Shown: piece by piece, positions 34,996 to 44,271 of the stretch | Layout: the number at the start of each line of letters is the position of its first letter | How positions within the stretch are numbered: position 1 is the stretch's first letter | Assembly: GCF_026222555.1 (NCBI RefSeq) | Contig: NZ_CP098511.1 | Coordinates: forward strand, 849,501-913,500 | Length of the DNA stretch: 64,000 nucleotides | DNA from: Aquimarina sp. ERC-38 | Lineage (GTDB): Bacteria > Bacteroidota > Bacteroidia > Flavobacteriales > Flavobacteriaceae | Direction of reading: 5' to 3' | Notes under the pieces: generated by a model | What the model saw: only the letters and a program-made list of their open reading frames with translations | The model's database searches: none | Told to the model about the DNA's origin: nothing | Program-made: the position numbers and the translations under genes

Positions 34996-36312
34996 ATGAG
35001 TACGACGACACTACCTTATGTTCCTTATAAAGTAAAGGATATTTCACTTGCTGCCTGGGGAAGAAAAGAAATTCACCTTGCCGAAGCAGAAATGCCGGGA
35101 TTAATGTCCTTACGGGAAGAATATAAGGATGAACAACCCTTAAAAGGTGCGCGGATAGCCGGATGTTTGCATATGACCATACAAACGGCAGTATTAATTG
35201 AAACCTTAAAAGCCCTGGGAGCTGAGGTTACCTGGAGTTCTTGTAACATTTTTTCTACTCAGGATCAGGCAGCGGCAGCAATTGCTGAAGCTGGTATCCC
35301 GGTATACGCTTGGAAAGGAATGAGTGAAGAAGAATTTGACTGGTGTATCGAACAAACACTTTTCTTCGGCGAAGACAAAAAGCCTTTAAACATGATCCTG
35401 GATGATGGTGGGGATTTAACGAATATGGTATTAGACCGTTACCCGGAATTAGTGGATGGAATCAAAGGATTATCAGAAGAGACTACTACCGGAGTACATC
35501 GCTTATATGAAAGAATGAAAAATGGAACCCTGCCCCTTCCGGCAATTAACGTAAATGACTCTGTTACCAAATCCAAATTTGATAATAAATACGGGTGTAG
35601 AGAAAGTGCAGTGGACGCTATTAGAAGGGCAACTGATACCATGCTTGCCGGTAAAAGAGTGGTTGTTTGCGGATATGGAGATGTAGGAAAAGGAACGGCT
35701 GCCTCATTTAGTGGTGCCGGATCTATTGTAACGGTTACTGAAATTGATCCTATCTGTGCTTTACAGGCTGCTATGGATGGTTTTGAAGTTAAAAAATTAA
35801 AAACGGTTATTGGTAATGCTGATATTTTAATCACCACTACCGGAAATAAAGATATTGTACAAGCCGAGCATTTTAAAGCTTTAAAAGACAAGGCAATTGT
35901 TTGTAATATCGGTCATTTTGATAACGAAATCGATATGGCATGGTTAAATGACAACTACGGTACTACTAAAGATGAAATCAAACCACAGGTAGATAAATAT
36001 ACAATTAACGGCAAAGATATTATTATCCTGGCTGAAGGACGATTAGTGAACTTGGGATGTGCTACCGGTCACCCTAGTTTTGTGATGAGTAATTCTTTTA
36101 CCAATCAAACCCTGGCACAAATCGAACTTTGGAAACATTCGGAGAACTACAAAAATGAAGTGTATATGTTACCTAAGCACCTGGATGAAAAAGTAGCGCA
36201 ATTACACCTTTCCAGATTAGGTGCAGAACTGGAGACTTTACGAAAAGATCAGGCTGATTATATAGGGGTATCGGTAGAAGGGCCTTTTAAACCGGAATAT
36301 TATAGGTACTAG
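34996..36312 (+). CDS. ahcY: Adenosylhomocysteinase
   Basis: A 438-residue S-adenosylhomocysteine hydrolase, which splits SAH to adenosine and homocysteine in the methyl cycle. Substrate-domain motifs include [16 protein letters not shown] (about 55-70), [16 protein letters not shown] and DDGGDLTN. The NAD-binding Rossmann motif is [13 protein letters not shown] (about 225-237). [10 protein letters not shown] and the C-terminal KPEYYRY, whose Lys and Tyr reach the neighbouring subunit's NAD, are intact. The stop codon lies inside a tandem CTAGATG repeat, and a strong hairpin terminator follows. Confidence 0.98.
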   Translation: MSTTTLPYVPYKVKDISLAAWGRKEIHLAEAEMPGLMSLREEYKDEQPLKGARIAGCLHMTIQTAVLIETLKALGAEVTWSSCNIFSTQDQAAAAIAEAGIPVYAWKGMSEEEFDWCIEQTLFFGEDKKPLNMILDDGGDLTNMVLDRYPELVDGIKGLSEETTTGVHRLYERMKNGTLPLPAINVNDSVTKSKFDNKYGCRESAVDAIRRATDTMLAGKRVVVCGYGDVGKGTAASFSGAGSIVTVTEIDPICALQAAMDGFEVKKLKTVIGNADILITTTGNKDIVQAEHFKALKDKAIVCNIGHFDNEIDMAWLNDNYGTTKDEIKPQVDKYTINGKDIIILAEGRLVNLGCATGHPSFVMSNSFTNQTLAQIELWKHSENYKNEVYMLPKHLDEKVAQLHLSRLGAELETLRKDQADYIGVSVEGPFKPEYYRY

Positions 36313-36333
36313 ATGCTAGATGCTAGATGCTAG
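36309..36333 (+). repeat. Tandem heptamer repeat at the ahcY stop codon
   Basis: Three full copies of CTAGATG and a partial CTAG. The TAG stop (36310-36312) is part of the first unit, so copy-number change would not alter the protein. It abuts the terminator stem. Confidence 0.85.
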
Positions 36334-36380
36334 AAAGTAAAAAAATCCTCGTGAGAACACGAGGATTTTTTTACTTTCTA
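36331..36380. terminator. Strong bidirectional terminator between ahcY and DUF3332 gene
   Basis: A perfect 23-bp inverted repeat (36331-36353 with 36358-36380) around a 4-base loop AGAA. The GC core is TCCTCGTG/CACGAGGA, flanked by A7 and T7 runs, so it ends transcription from both sides. Confidence 0.93.
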
Positions 36381-36404
36381 TTTATTCTATTTTGTTAGAA
36401 AAAA

Positions 36405-36986
36405 TTATTCTGCTTCGGCAAGTAGGCAGTCCGTATATTTTGCGGTCTTCGTTTGTATCATTGCCAGACCTTCTTCCCGGCTTGTTAAGGCATCCATTTT
36501 GATCTGCTCTCCGTTAGGAAGGTGCATTACATAAAAACCTTCTTCAAAAGAAGATAATTTGATTATTTCTCCATCTGCTTTTACCGCATTCCAGGATTTT
36601 TCTGAAGGTTTATACACTAAATCTAGTTTTTCACCTTTGCGAGCACCTTCAATTACAGTAATTTGCATCCTGTTTTTTGTGGCTGTCATTTCAAACTTAT
36701 TTCCATCTTTCTCAACTACTTGAGTTTCCATTTCCCCTTCATTCATTGCAATTGGGTTGGATCCGGTCCAGAATTCCATAAGATTAAAAATAACTACATC
36801 TCCGAAAAAAAATAAGCCATAAACCGGTACAATATTAAGTGCCCAAAACACCAAATTGTTTATAAACTTATTATCTGTAATTTCTTGGTTCCAGTCTTTT
36901 AAACCATTGAAAGCAGAAAAGGACCCTAAACAGCTGGTAAATAAAACGGAAGCTGATAACATTACGCAAATAGTTGCTTTTTTCAT
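36405..36986 (-). CDS. DUF3332-family lipoprotein
   Basis: A 193-residue protein read from the ATG at 36986, where the signal MKKATICVMLSASVLFTSC begins; the longer frame to 37046 would bury it. Lipid-acceptor Cys at residue 19. A hydrophobic segment NNLVFWALNIVPVYGLFFFG follows at about 42-61, then a beta-rich domain (FEMTATKNRMQITVIEGARKG, split motif start FEMTATKNRMQI). DUF3332 is a family of small lipoproteins of unknown role found in several Gram-negative groups. It stands alone and is terminated by the hairpin at 36331-36380. The 289-base gap upstream holds the rpmA terminator. Confidence 0.8.
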   Translation of the reverse strand: MKKATICVMLSASVLFTSCLGSFSAFNGLKDWNQEITDNKFINNLVFWALNIVPVYGLFFFGDVVIFNLMEFWTGSNPIAMNEGEMETQVVEKDGNKFEMTATKNRMQITVIEGARKGEKLDLVYKPSEKSWNAVKADGEIIKLSSFEEGFYVMHLPNGEQIKMDALTSREEGLAMIQTKTAKYTDCLLAEAE

Positions 36987-37222
36987 AATTTTTAATTTTA
37001 AGTTAGGTCTAAATGTATGTTTTATGTCAAAAAAATAATAACTCATTAAGATATTATTAATATCCTAAAAACATTTTTATTCAAATTAGTCGGACATATC
37101 TAAATTAAAAATTTACAGAAAAATAGATTCTTATTCCTAAAAAACAATAAGAATAAAGTTCAATAACCTTTAAAGTCGTATAAAATTTTTACTACTCTTT
37201 ATTTATTGATTTATCAAAACAA

Positions 37223-37253
37223 AAAATCCCTTCCAAATAGTATGAAAGGGATT
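37223..37253 (-). terminator. Terminator of rplU-rpmA
   Basis: On the minus strand AATCCCTTTC-type stem: AATCCCTT and AAGGGATT flank an 11-15 base loop and TTTTTTGTTTTG follows. It lies 23 bases after the L27 stop. Confidence 0.75.
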
Positions 37254-37275
37254 CGTTATGTTATTATAACAATGT

Positions 37276-37536
37276 TTATGCTTCAAAAGGTTCTATAGAA
37301 ACATAGGACTTATTATCTTTTTTCTTAGTAAACTTTACAATACCGTCTACTCTTGCGTGTAAGGTATGATCTTTACCAGCATACACATTATTACCCGGTT
37401 TATGAGCAGTTCCTCTCTGTCTGACAATAATATTACCAGCTATGGCAGCCTGACCTCCAAAAATCTTTACTCCTAATCGTTTCGATTCGGATTCTCTACC
37501 GTTTTTAGAACTACCAACTCCTTTTTTATGAGCCAT
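37276..37536 (-). CDS. rpmA: Ribosomal protein L27
   Basis: An 86-residue L27 beginning [20 protein letters not shown] with the basic N-terminal tail that reaches the peptidyl-transferase centre, followed by [20 protein letters not shown] and [12 protein letters not shown]. No cleavable N-terminal extension (as in Firmicutes) is present. It follows rplU by 55 bases, the usual rplU-rpmA operon. Confidence 0.98.
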   Translation of the reverse strand: MAHKKGVGSSKNGRESESKRLGVKIFGGQAAIAGNIIVRQRGTAHKPGNNVYAGKDHTLHARVDGIVKFTKKKDNKSYVSIEPFEA

Positions 37537-37591
37537 AATTTTATAATTTAATTCTTACGATCGGACAAAACCATCGTAAAAAAGGTTATTC

Positions 37592-38242
37592 TTATTCTTC
37601 TATTCCACCTTTATAGGTATCCTGCCATACTTTTAATTCAGCCCAATTTCCATCCGCAGCCATTTTTGCTTGCTTAGGCCAGGAACCAGGATTATGATTA
37701 CCTCTTACCTCTTTAATATAACCCGCTATGACAGAAGGTTCCGTTTGAGATAATTGTTCAAAAGTAGTGATTCCGTTTTGTTTTAAAGTTTCCGCTATTT
37801 TTGGGCCAATTCCTTCAATCTTTTTCAAATCATCACCTGCAGTAGTGGTTTTAGTTTTAACCGGTGCTGCTTTAATTACAACAGGTTCAGCTACTTTTTC
37901 CTTTTTGGCTGGTGCTGCTTTCTTTTTTCCGGAAGCCGAAATACTCTCAATTAAGATTTCAGTTAAAGCCTGACGATGACCATTCTTTACCCGATATCCT
38001 TTTCTTCTTTTTTTCTTAAAGACGATAACTTTATCTCCTTTAAGATGTCTCGTGATTTTTGCTCCTACAGAAGCTCCATCTATAGCCGGGGCGCCTAAAG
38101 TAATGTTATCACCATCAGCAGTAAGAAAAACTTTGTCAAAATCAACACTGTCTCCTTCTGCACCTGATAAACGGTGTACAAAAACTTTTTGGTCTTTTGC
38201 AACTTTAAATTGCTGCCCTGCTATCTCTACAATTGCGTACAT
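37592..38242 (-). CDS. rplU: Ribosomal protein L21 with long C-terminal HhH extension
   Basis: A 216-residue protein. Residues 1-100 are a standard L21 (MYAIVEIAGQQFKVAKDQKV; FKKKRRKGYRVKNGHRQ). After a basic, Ala/Pro-rich linker (KKAAPAKKEKVAEPVV) the C-terminal 85 residues form a helix-hairpin-helix-type domain: LKKIEGIGPKIAETLKQNGI, TFEQLSQTEPSVIAGYIKEV. Typical L21 is about 100 residues; the extension resembles the DNA/RNA-binding domains also seen with L17 or topoisomerase tails and is found in other Bacteroidota. It is first in the operon with rpmA. Confidence 0.95.
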   Translation of the reverse strand: MYAIVEIAGQQFKVAKDQKVFVHRLSGAEGDSVDFDKVFLTADGDNITLGAPAIDGASVGAKITRHLKGDKVIVFKKKRRKGYRVKNGHRQALTEILIESISASGKKKAAPAKKEKVAEPVVIKAAPVKTKTTTAGDDLKKIEGIGPKIAETLKQNGITTFEQLSQTEPSVIAGYIKEVRGNHNPGSWPKQAKMAADGNWAELKVWQDTYKGGIEE

Positions 38243-38335
38243 ATAGCGTAACGTTTTGTGAATTAATTAAATATGAACTTACACCTAATTTAGGCGGGTG
38301 CAAATATAATGCTAATTAATTAATTTACAAATGAT

Positions 38336-38809
38336 TTACACATTTAAAGAAACCGCAGTTGGCTTTTTACGGGTATTCCAACTATCTTTAAATAACTGCA
38401 TAAAAGATAAGGTCAATACAAAGGTGGTTGCGAATCCCATAATGGCTGCAACAAACACAACAAGACCTATCCCGACATGATAATGAGAGTTCCAGTTCTC
38501 TAACATCTGTGGTAAAAAGTCAGTATTTATATGAGTTACGTAAATCGCAAAAAAGATAGTAAATAAAAGGGTAGCATTAAAACCGGTGAACAGCCCTGCC
38601 ATAAAACCCTTTTGGTATTCAAAATCCCTTCCTTTTTCCCGTTTGTAATTACGCATTGCCAAACAAAGCCCAAAAGCCATTATAAAGCCGTTTCCTAAAC
38701 TAAATACCGGATTAGTTTGTACTCCAAATAAAGAAAGTGCCAAAAAATAACCGGCTAGTGCTACGGCAAGAATAATTCCGTAGCTTACTGGGATTGTTGA
38801 TTTTTTCAT
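38336..38809 (-). CDS. DUF4199-family membrane protein
   Basis: A 157-residue inner-membrane protein with four hydrophobic segments: about 9-27 (YGIILAVALAGYFLALSLF), 37-52, 72-93 (FTGFNATLLFTIFFAIYVT) and 112-137. Between TM2 and TM3 lies a cytoplasmic loop with MRNYKREKGRDFEYQKGFMA, a conserved-looking signature of DUF4199. Function unknown. It is a single gene between rplU and the HIT gene; the 257-base gap on its 5' side holds nothing recognised. Confidence 0.82.
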   Translation of the reverse strand: MKKSTIPVSYGIILAVALAGYFLALSLFGVQTNPVFSLGNGFIMAFGLCLAMRNYKREKGRDFEYQKGFMAGLFTGFNATLLFTIFFAIYVTHINTDFLPQMLENWNSHYHVGIGLVVFVAAIMGFATTFVLTLSFMQLFKDSWNTRKKPTAVSLNV

Positions 38810-39066
38810 AACTATTGATTTTAAACTATTTAAGCTCTATTAAATTAGTAATTAGACAGTAAACTTTTTGTAATGTATTGTTAATTAATTAAATGCAAAT
38901 GATTTAAATAGTTCGCTTTTACCACCATCCCTGAACGAATCGTATTATCTCAGCTTTTTTGATTTAAAGACATCTAGAAATTTACTATTCTTTTTTAATT
39001 TTAAATTCAAATACTTCATAGCAATGAATCTTTTTAATGTGTATATTCGGGTTCAAAAATTAAAAA

Positions 39067-39462
39067 ATGGCTTCTATCTTTACTAAGATCATCAACGGGG
39101 AACTCCCCTCACACAAGGTTGCAGAGACCACAGACTTTTATGCTTTTCTGGATATTAACCCTAATACTAAGGGACATACCTTATGTATTCCGAAAAAAGA
39201 GGTTGATAAAATTTTTGACCTAGACGAGGAGACCTATAAAGGGTTGATGTTGTTTTCTAAAAAAGTAGCCGAGGCCTTGAGAAAAACGGTGGATTGCGAG
39301 CGTATTGGCCTTTCTGTTGTTGGGTTGGAAGTACCCCATGTTCACGTACACCTGATTCCATTACATTCCATGAGAGATGTTACTTTTCAGTCTAAGGTTT
39401 CTATGACAGATAGCGAACTTAAAGAGTTGGCACAACAAATTTCTGCTAATTTTGAACAATAA
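39067..39462 (+). CDS. HIT-family nucleotide hydrolase
   Basis: A 131-residue histidine-triad protein (Hint/HinT type) that hydrolyses adenosine phosphoramidates or related nucleotides. Visible are the start SIFTKIINGELPSHKVAE, the FLDINPNTKGHTLCIPK segment and the active-site triad in VPHVHVHLIPL (about residues 97-107). Length is standard. It is monocistronic here, whereas in several relatives it lies directly after greA. Confidence 0.95.
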   Translation: MASIFTKIINGELPSHKVAETTDFYAFLDINPNTKGHTLCIPKKEVDKIFDLDEETYKGLMLFSKKVAEALRKTVDCERIGLSVVGLEVPHVHVHLIPLHSMRDVTFQSKVSMTDSELKELAQQISANFEQ

Positions 39463-39505
39463 TTTTTTGTTAGCACCTATATTCCGGTGATAAATGCATC
39501 AGTTT

Positions 39506-39868
39506 CTATATTATTGTAAATACCTCAGGGTTTACAATATAAAAGCCAACTACTACGCTAATCATCACAATTATAAATATTAATATATAGAATAAAGGCT
39601 TGTACTTTACAGAACTCTCGGTAGGAAGGATTGTCTTCTTGTGATATTCGCATACGCGTTCCATATCTTCAGTAAATCTTCCGGGATAAATCTCAGTATT
39701 ACATTTGTAACAAACCATTTGTGTTTTAAATGCTTTAGGAATACGTTCTATAAACCTGAAATCTTGTTTGTACTTTACAAAAGATAATTGTAACCCATCA
39801 TTAGCAAAGCATTCAGGACAATTATTAGTTAATTTTGCCTGTTTTAAAATAATCTCGGTGGCATTCAC
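39506..39868 (-). CDS. Small membrane protein with zinc-ribbon-like cysteines
   Basis: A 120-residue protein not recognised as a known family. Cys pairs NCPECF (about residue 17) and VCYKCN (about 52) plus EVCEYH-like VCEYHK (about 71) suggest a zinc ribbon. A single membrane segment lies near the C-terminus (FYILIFIIVMISVVVGFYIV, about 92-112), so it is a tail-anchored protein with a cytoplasmic metal-binding domain. It stands alone between the HIT gene and a kinase gene. Codon use resembles the neighbours. Confidence 0.7.
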   Translation of the reverse strand: MNATEIILKQAKLTNNCPECFANDGLQLSFVKYKQDFRFIERIPKAFKTQMVCYKCNTEIYPGRFTEDMERVCEYHKKTILPTESSVKYKPLFYILIFIIVMISVVVGFYIVNPEVFTII

Positions 39869-40001
39869 ATCCTCAATTTATATACTAACGTATTTTAAAC
39901 CAGTTTGGTATATCGCCAAATCAACGGTAAATAACATAAATCTTCACAGAAAAAACTTCTTTGACCTTAATATTCATTTAGCTATAGCCTTTTTGTTAGC
40001 A

Positions 40002-41153
40002 CTATGCCTTATTTAATGTAATTTGAAAAGTAGTTCCTTTTTTAAGTTCGGAGTTTAGGACTTTTATTTTACCAGAATGGTATTCCTCAATAATTCGTTT
40101 AGCCAGGGATAAGCCCAGTCCCCAGCCCCTGCTTTTTGAAGTAAAACCCGGTTCAAAAATTTTAGTGAATTTACTTTTAGGAAGCCCTTTTCCGGTGTCA
40201 CTCACCCTAATAAATACATGTTTATCATCATCTGTAAGTGTGATAAGTAAATCCCCTTTACCCCGCATAGCATCAATTCCATTTTTAACCAAATTCTCAA
40301 TGGTCCAGCCATACAGCTGTGAATTTAGAGCAACTATAATTTCTTTTTCGGGTATTTTTAAAGTGAAATTAATGAGTTTAGAACTACGAAGTCTTAGGTA
40401 TTCAAAAGCTTCCTTTGTTTCAACCACTATATCCGCATTATTTAATTGAGGGATAGATCCTATTTTTGAAAATCGTTCGGTAATCATCTTTAAACGTGAA
40501 ATATCTTTTTCGATTTCTACAATATAATCCGGGTTTACGTTTTCGGTTTTTAGGATTTCGTTCCACCCTACTAATGATGATAGCGGTGTTCCTATCTGAT
40601 GTGCGGTTTCTTTTGCCATTCCCGCCCATAATTTGTTTTGTTCGCCCGCTTTTGAAGTCGTAAAAAAGAAATAAATAACCCCGATCAATAAAAAAATGAT
40701 AAGTGCAATGGCTATTGGATAATACCTTAGTTTCCTTAAGATATCAGAATTGCCATAGTAGATGTACTGTTTGGAGCCTTTTAAATCCAATTCGATAGGC
40801 TGGTTTTTTAATTTAAGGTCTTGTAAAAAAGAAGATAACTCTCCGGGAGAGTCAATAATACCCGCAGGCAAATTTGAGCATAAATCTTTTAGAATTTCCC
40901 CATCTGCATCCGTCATGATAATGGGAATCGATTTATTAGTACCTGCAATAAGTATAGATAGGTCTAAGTAGTCATCCTGCGATTCACTATTGAGCGCAAT
41001 ATAATTTTGAGCCCAAATTTGAATTTTAGTAGTTTCATCTTTTTTTAACCGCTGAAGAAAGAGAGAAGTATTCCAAAGAATTAATCCGGTAATAACTAAA
41101 ACAGAGATTACAATAAAATAACTCGCTAATTTGCGGTCATCTGAAAAATTCAT
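40002..41153 (-). CDS. Orphan sensor histidine kinase
   Basis: A 383-residue membrane kinase. TM1 at about 12-32, a periplasmic domain of about 110 residues, TM2 at about 145-167 (YYPIAIALIIFLLIGVIYFF), then a phosphoacceptor region with KETAHQIGTPLSSLVGWNEI (about 184-203). This HQIGTP form of the H box is common in Bacteroidota kinases. The ATPase domain shows NGIDAMRGKGDL (N box), RVSDTGKGLPKS (G1) and RGWGLGLSLAKRI (G2). No response regulator gene is adjacent, so its partner is elsewhere. Confidence 0.9.
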   Translation of the reverse strand: MNFSDDRKLASYFIVISVLVITGLILWNTSLFLQRLKKDETTKIQIWAQNYIALNSESQDDYLDLSILIAGTNKSIPIIMTDADGEILKDLCSNLPAGIIDSPGELSSFLQDLKLKNQPIELDLKGSKQYIYYGNSDILRKLRYYPIAIALIIFLLIGVIYFFFTTSKAGEQNKLWAGMAKETAHQIGTPLSSLVGWNEILKTENVNPDYIVEIEKDISRLKMITERFSKIGSIPQLNNADIVVETKEAFEYLRLRSSKLINFTLKIPEKEIIVALNSQLYGWTIENLVKNGIDAMRGKGDLLITLTDDDKHVFIRVSDTGKGLPKSKFTKIFEPGFTSKSRGWGLGLSLAKRIIEEYHSGKIKVLNSELKKGTTFQITLNKA

Positions 41154-41351
41154 ATGAAACTTATGTTAATATCAATAAAGATACTAGATTAAATTGAAAA
41201 TAATGATTCTATTTATAGGCTTGCTTCCCTTAGGAAGTTTCTTTTATAAAGACAACTTGAAAGTTTATAACACTTTAGCCAAACCTTATACAAGAAATAA
41301 AAAAGTTTATCGGTACATTTAAAATGTATTTTAACCATTCACAAAGTAATA

Positions 41352-42245
41352 ATGGATACTACTATTGCAATTGATCCCAATAAAGAACCTACAAAAAAAG
41401 TACACCAAACTTTATTAGGAGCTATTGGTCCCCGCCCTATTGCTTTTGCAAGCACGATAGATGAACAAGATCGACCTAATCTTTCTCCATACAGTTTTTT
41501 TAACGTGTTTAGTGCGAATCCCCCGATCCTTATTTTTTCTCCGGCCAGGAGAGTACGGGATAACACCACTAAACATACGCTTGAAAACTGTAAAAAGGTC
41601 AAAGAAGTGGTTGTGAATATTGTCAATTATGATATTGTCCAGCAAATGTCATTATCCAGCACTGAATATGAGGAAGGGGTAAATGAATTTGAAAAATCAG
41701 GACTAACCATGATTCCCTCTGAAAAGATAAAACCTTTTCGGGTAGGAGAATCCCCCGTTCAGTTTGAATGTTTGGTAAAAGAAATCATTGCATTGGGAAA
41801 TGAAGGAGGTGCCGGTAATCTAATCATTTGCGAAGTGGTCATGATGCACGTAAATGCTTCCCTCCTAAGCCCAACTGGTGAAATTAATCAACAAAAGATT
41901 GACCAGGTGGCCCGGATGGGCGGTAATTGGTACACAAGGGCTAAAGAAGGTATGTTTGAGGTTCCTAAACCTTTAACTACAAAAGGGATAGGTATTGATC
42001 AGCTACCTGAAAATATAAAGAACAGCGAGGTACTTACCGGAAATGATCTAGGTATGCTGGGAAATGTAGCTTCTTTACCTTCAAAAGAAGAAATTTTGAA
42101 TTTTGTTGATAAAAATCCGGACGTTATTCATAAAACAAGTAGGCTAAACACCTCAGAAATTCATAAATTTGCACAATCCTTTTTAATATGTAACGAAGTA
42201 GAAAAAGCTTTGTTACTATTAATGATAAATCAAACAGAAAAGTAG
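41352..42245 (+). CDS. Flavin reductase-like (FMN-binding split-barrel) protein
   Basis: A 297-residue protein whose first 200 residues match the flavin reductase-like split barrel: LLGAIGPRPIAFASTID (about 19-35), PNLSPYSFFNVFSANPPILI and a FECLVKEI strand. Such proteins bind FMN and may reduce flavin or act on low-molecular-weight substrates. The C-terminal 90 residues (KPLTTKGIGIDQLPENIKNS onward) form a helical tail. It is followed after 6 bases by the DUF3127 gene, with which it probably forms an operon. Confidence 0.88.
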   Translation: MDTTIAIDPNKEPTKKVHQTLLGAIGPRPIAFASTIDEQDRPNLSPYSFFNVFSANPPILIFSPARRVRDNTTKHTLENCKKVKEVVVNIVNYDIVQQMSLSSTEYEEGVNEFEKSGLTMIPSEKIKPFRVGESPVQFECLVKEIIALGNEGGAGNLIICEVVMMHVNASLLSPTGEINQQKIDQVARMGGNWYTRAKEGMFEVPKPLTTKGIGIDQLPENIKNSEVLTGNDLGMLGNVASLPSKEEILNFVDKNPDVIHKTSRLNTSEIHKFAQSFLICNEVEKALLLLMINQTEK

Positions 42246-42251
42246 CGTAAG

Positions 42252-42626
42252 ATGGAAGTACAAGGTAAAGTAAAAATGATTGGTGAGACCCAAACTTTTG
42301 GTAATAACGGATTTAGAAAAAGAGAAATTGTAGTCACTACAGAAGAACAGTATCCACAACATATTATGGTTGAATTCGTACAGGATAAAACTGAATTATT
42401 GAATAATTACCAGGTTGGGCAGGATGTCAAAATAAGTATCAATTTGAGAGGTCGTGAGTGGGTAAACCCTCAAGGGGAAACAAAATATTTTAACTCTATC
42501 CAGGGATGGCGAATTGAAAATTTACAGAATAACGCACCTCAAGGCGCACCACCAATGCCACCGTCAGAAGCTTTTGAACCGGTAAGTGATTTCACGAAAG
42601 AAGAGCATGACGATTTACCATTTTAA
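42252..42626 (+). CDS. DUF3127-family OB-fold-like protein
   Basis: A 124-residue cytoplasmic protein: MEVQGKVKMIGETQTFGNNG, FRKREIVVTTEEQYPQHIMV, VGQDVKISINLRGREWVNPQ and KYFNSIQGWRIENLQ. The strand pattern is that of an OB fold, and the acidic C-terminal tail (FEPVSDFTKEEHDDLPF) closely resembles the acidic tip of single-stranded DNA-binding proteins (ending DDLPF, as in SSB). A role in DNA transactions is thus plausible but unproven. Coupled with the flavin reductase gene by 6 bases. Confidence 0.85.
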   Translation: MEVQGKVKMIGETQTFGNNGFRKREIVVTTEEQYPQHIMVEFVQDKTELLNNYQVGQDVKISINLRGREWVNPQGETKYFNSIQGWRIENLQNNAPQGAPPMPPSEAFEPVSDFTKEEHDDLPF

Positions 42627-42733
42627 GTTTAAAATTCTTACAACAAAAGAAGAGTGGGATTAATTTAGTACACTATTTTAATATAAAGATGTACGGTTTA
42701 TCAAAATACTTCCCATAAAATACGTAATAAAGC

Positions 42734-42765
42734 AAAAGTCCGGTTAAAACCGGACTTTTTATATA
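42734..42765 (+). terminator. Terminator after the DUF3127 gene
   Basis: AAAAGTCCGGTT pairs perfectly with AACCGGACTTTT (12 bp), then TATATATAA. It is 108 bases after the stop. Confidence 0.8.
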
Positions 42766-42905
42766 TAAAATTACATAAACCTTCTAATAAAACTCAAAAG
42801 CAATGATGAACAAAGTTATTTTTAAAAGGTTATTACAAAGATCATATTTTTTTGGAGATTTTCAAACAACTTAAGTTTATTTAACGTACTGCCTTTCTAT
42901 TATTT

Positions 42906-43544
42906 ATGTTTTTTTTAAACAATACTGATACGCTTCCGGATCCTAGCTTTGCAAATGACGATGGACTAGTGGCCGTAGGAGGTACTTTAACTTCGCAACG
43001 CTTATTAGAAGCTTATCACAAAGGTATTTTTCCGTGGTATAGCGAAGGACAACCAGTACTTTGGTTTTCTCCTGATCCCAGAATGGTTTTACTTCCGGAA
43101 TACCTGAAAATTAGTAAAAGTATGAGAAGCTTATTTAAAAATAATGCTTTTGAAGTAACCTATAATACTTGTTTTAGCGAAGTAATACGTGCCTGCGCTA
43201 CAGTTTACAGAAAAGATCAGGTGGGTACCTGGATTACGGATGATATGATAGTTGCTTATGAAAAATTATATAACGCCGGACACGTACTATCGGTTGAGGT
43301 GTGGAAAGACCAAGAATTAGTAGGTGGCCTTTACGGAGTGTATTTAAAAGAAAAAAGGGTTTACTGCGGCGAAAGCATGTTTAGCTATCAAAGTAACGCC
43401 TCAAAATACGGTTTTATCTCTTTAGTCCGAAAGTTAGAAACTGAAAACATCAAATTGATCGATTGCCAGATGTATACGGATCATTTAGCCAGTTTAGGTG
43501 CTTTTGAAATTCCCAGATCTGAATTTTTAAAGTTTTTGGAATGA
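42906..43544 (+). CDS. aat: Leucyl/phenylalanyl-tRNA-protein transferase
   Basis: A 212-residue Aat, which adds Leu or Phe to N-terminal Lys/Arg of proteins to mark them for ClpAP degradation (N-degron pathway). Motifs: FPDP-like LPDPSFANDDGLVAVGG (about 10-26), AYHKGIFPWYSEGQPVLWFS, WITDDMIVAYEKLYNAGH, HVLSVEVWKDQELVGGLYG and GESMFSYQSNASKYG. Length and motifs are complete. Transcribed alone. Confidence 0.96.
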   Translation: MFFLNNTDTLPDPSFANDDGLVAVGGTLTSQRLLEAYHKGIFPWYSEGQPVLWFSPDPRMVLLPEYLKISKSMRSLFKNNAFEVTYNTCFSEVIRACATVYRKDQVGTWITDDMIVAYEKLYNAGHVLSVEVWKDQELVGGLYGVYLKEKRVYCGESMFSYQSNASKYGFISLVRKLETENIKLIDCQMYTDHLASLGAFEIPRSEFLKFLE

Positions 43545-43612
43545 GCTTTATGGATTTTAATCAATGAGGCTTTAAAATTAGCATTAATTCTATAAAATAC
43601 TTAAAATCACTT

Positions 43613-44182
43613 CTACCCTTTTACTTCTTCATACCGAAAACAAGAAACTTCGTGATCGTTTACCATACCTATTGCCTGCATAAAAGCATATATAACCGTT
43701 GATCCGGTAAATTTAAAACCTCTTTTCTTTAAATCTTTACTAATCTGATCAGAGAGCGGTGTTGTTGCCGGAGCATCTTTATAATGTTTCCAGCTATTCT
43801 GAACCGGAGTATGATCAACAAAGTTCCAGAGGTAGGTATTAAAAGAACCAAATTCCTTTTGAATTTCCATAAACCGGGAAGCGTTGTTAATAGTTGCATG
43901 TACTTTGAGTTTATTACGAATGATCCCCGGATTGTTTAGTAATTGCGTAATTTTATCTTCGGTATAATTAGCAATTTTTTGATAATCAAAAAAATCAAAA
44001 GCTTCCCTAAAATTTTCTCTTTTTTTAAGAACGGTAATCCAACTAAGACCCGCCTGAAAAGTTTCTAAAATTAACATTTCAAAAAGTTCTTGTTCGTCGT
44101 GTACCGGAACACCCCATTGTAAATCATGGTAAGTTTCGTATAATTGATCTCCGAGACACCACCCACATCTGTTTTTTTTCAT
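43613..44182 (-). CDS. tag: DNA-3-methyladenine glycosylase I
   Basis: A 189-residue Tag-type glycosylase that removes 3-methyladenine. The zinc-binding N-terminus is RCGWCLGDQLYETYHDLQWG (Cys and His ligands, with C-terminal HEVSCFR supplying the others), and QAGLSWITVLKKRENFREAF (about 52-71) is the base-pocket region with the conserved Trp. GFKFTGSTVIYAFMQAIGMV matches the C-terminal signature. Standard length. Divergent from the thioredoxin-like gene. Confidence 0.96.
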   Translation of the reverse strand: MKKNRCGWCLGDQLYETYHDLQWGVPVHDEQELFEMLILETFQAGLSWITVLKKRENFREAFDFFDYQKIANYTEDKITQLLNNPGIIRNKLKVHATINNASRFMEIQKEFGSFNTYLWNFVDHTPVQNSWKHYKDAPATTPLSDQISKDLKKRGFKFTGSTVIYAFMQAIGMVNDHEVSCFRYEEVKG

Positions 44183-44271
44183 AACGTTCCTTTGTATTAA
44201 ACTAAAACTGTACTTTGTAAGCTGAAGTTCAATATTTCGTCCAAATATAACAAATACTAAATTTTACCAGC

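Noticed and set aside
37592..38242. L21 reading through into a separate gene by mutation of a stop
   Set aside because: The extension has a basic linker and a defined domain and is known from other Bacteroidota L21 proteins.
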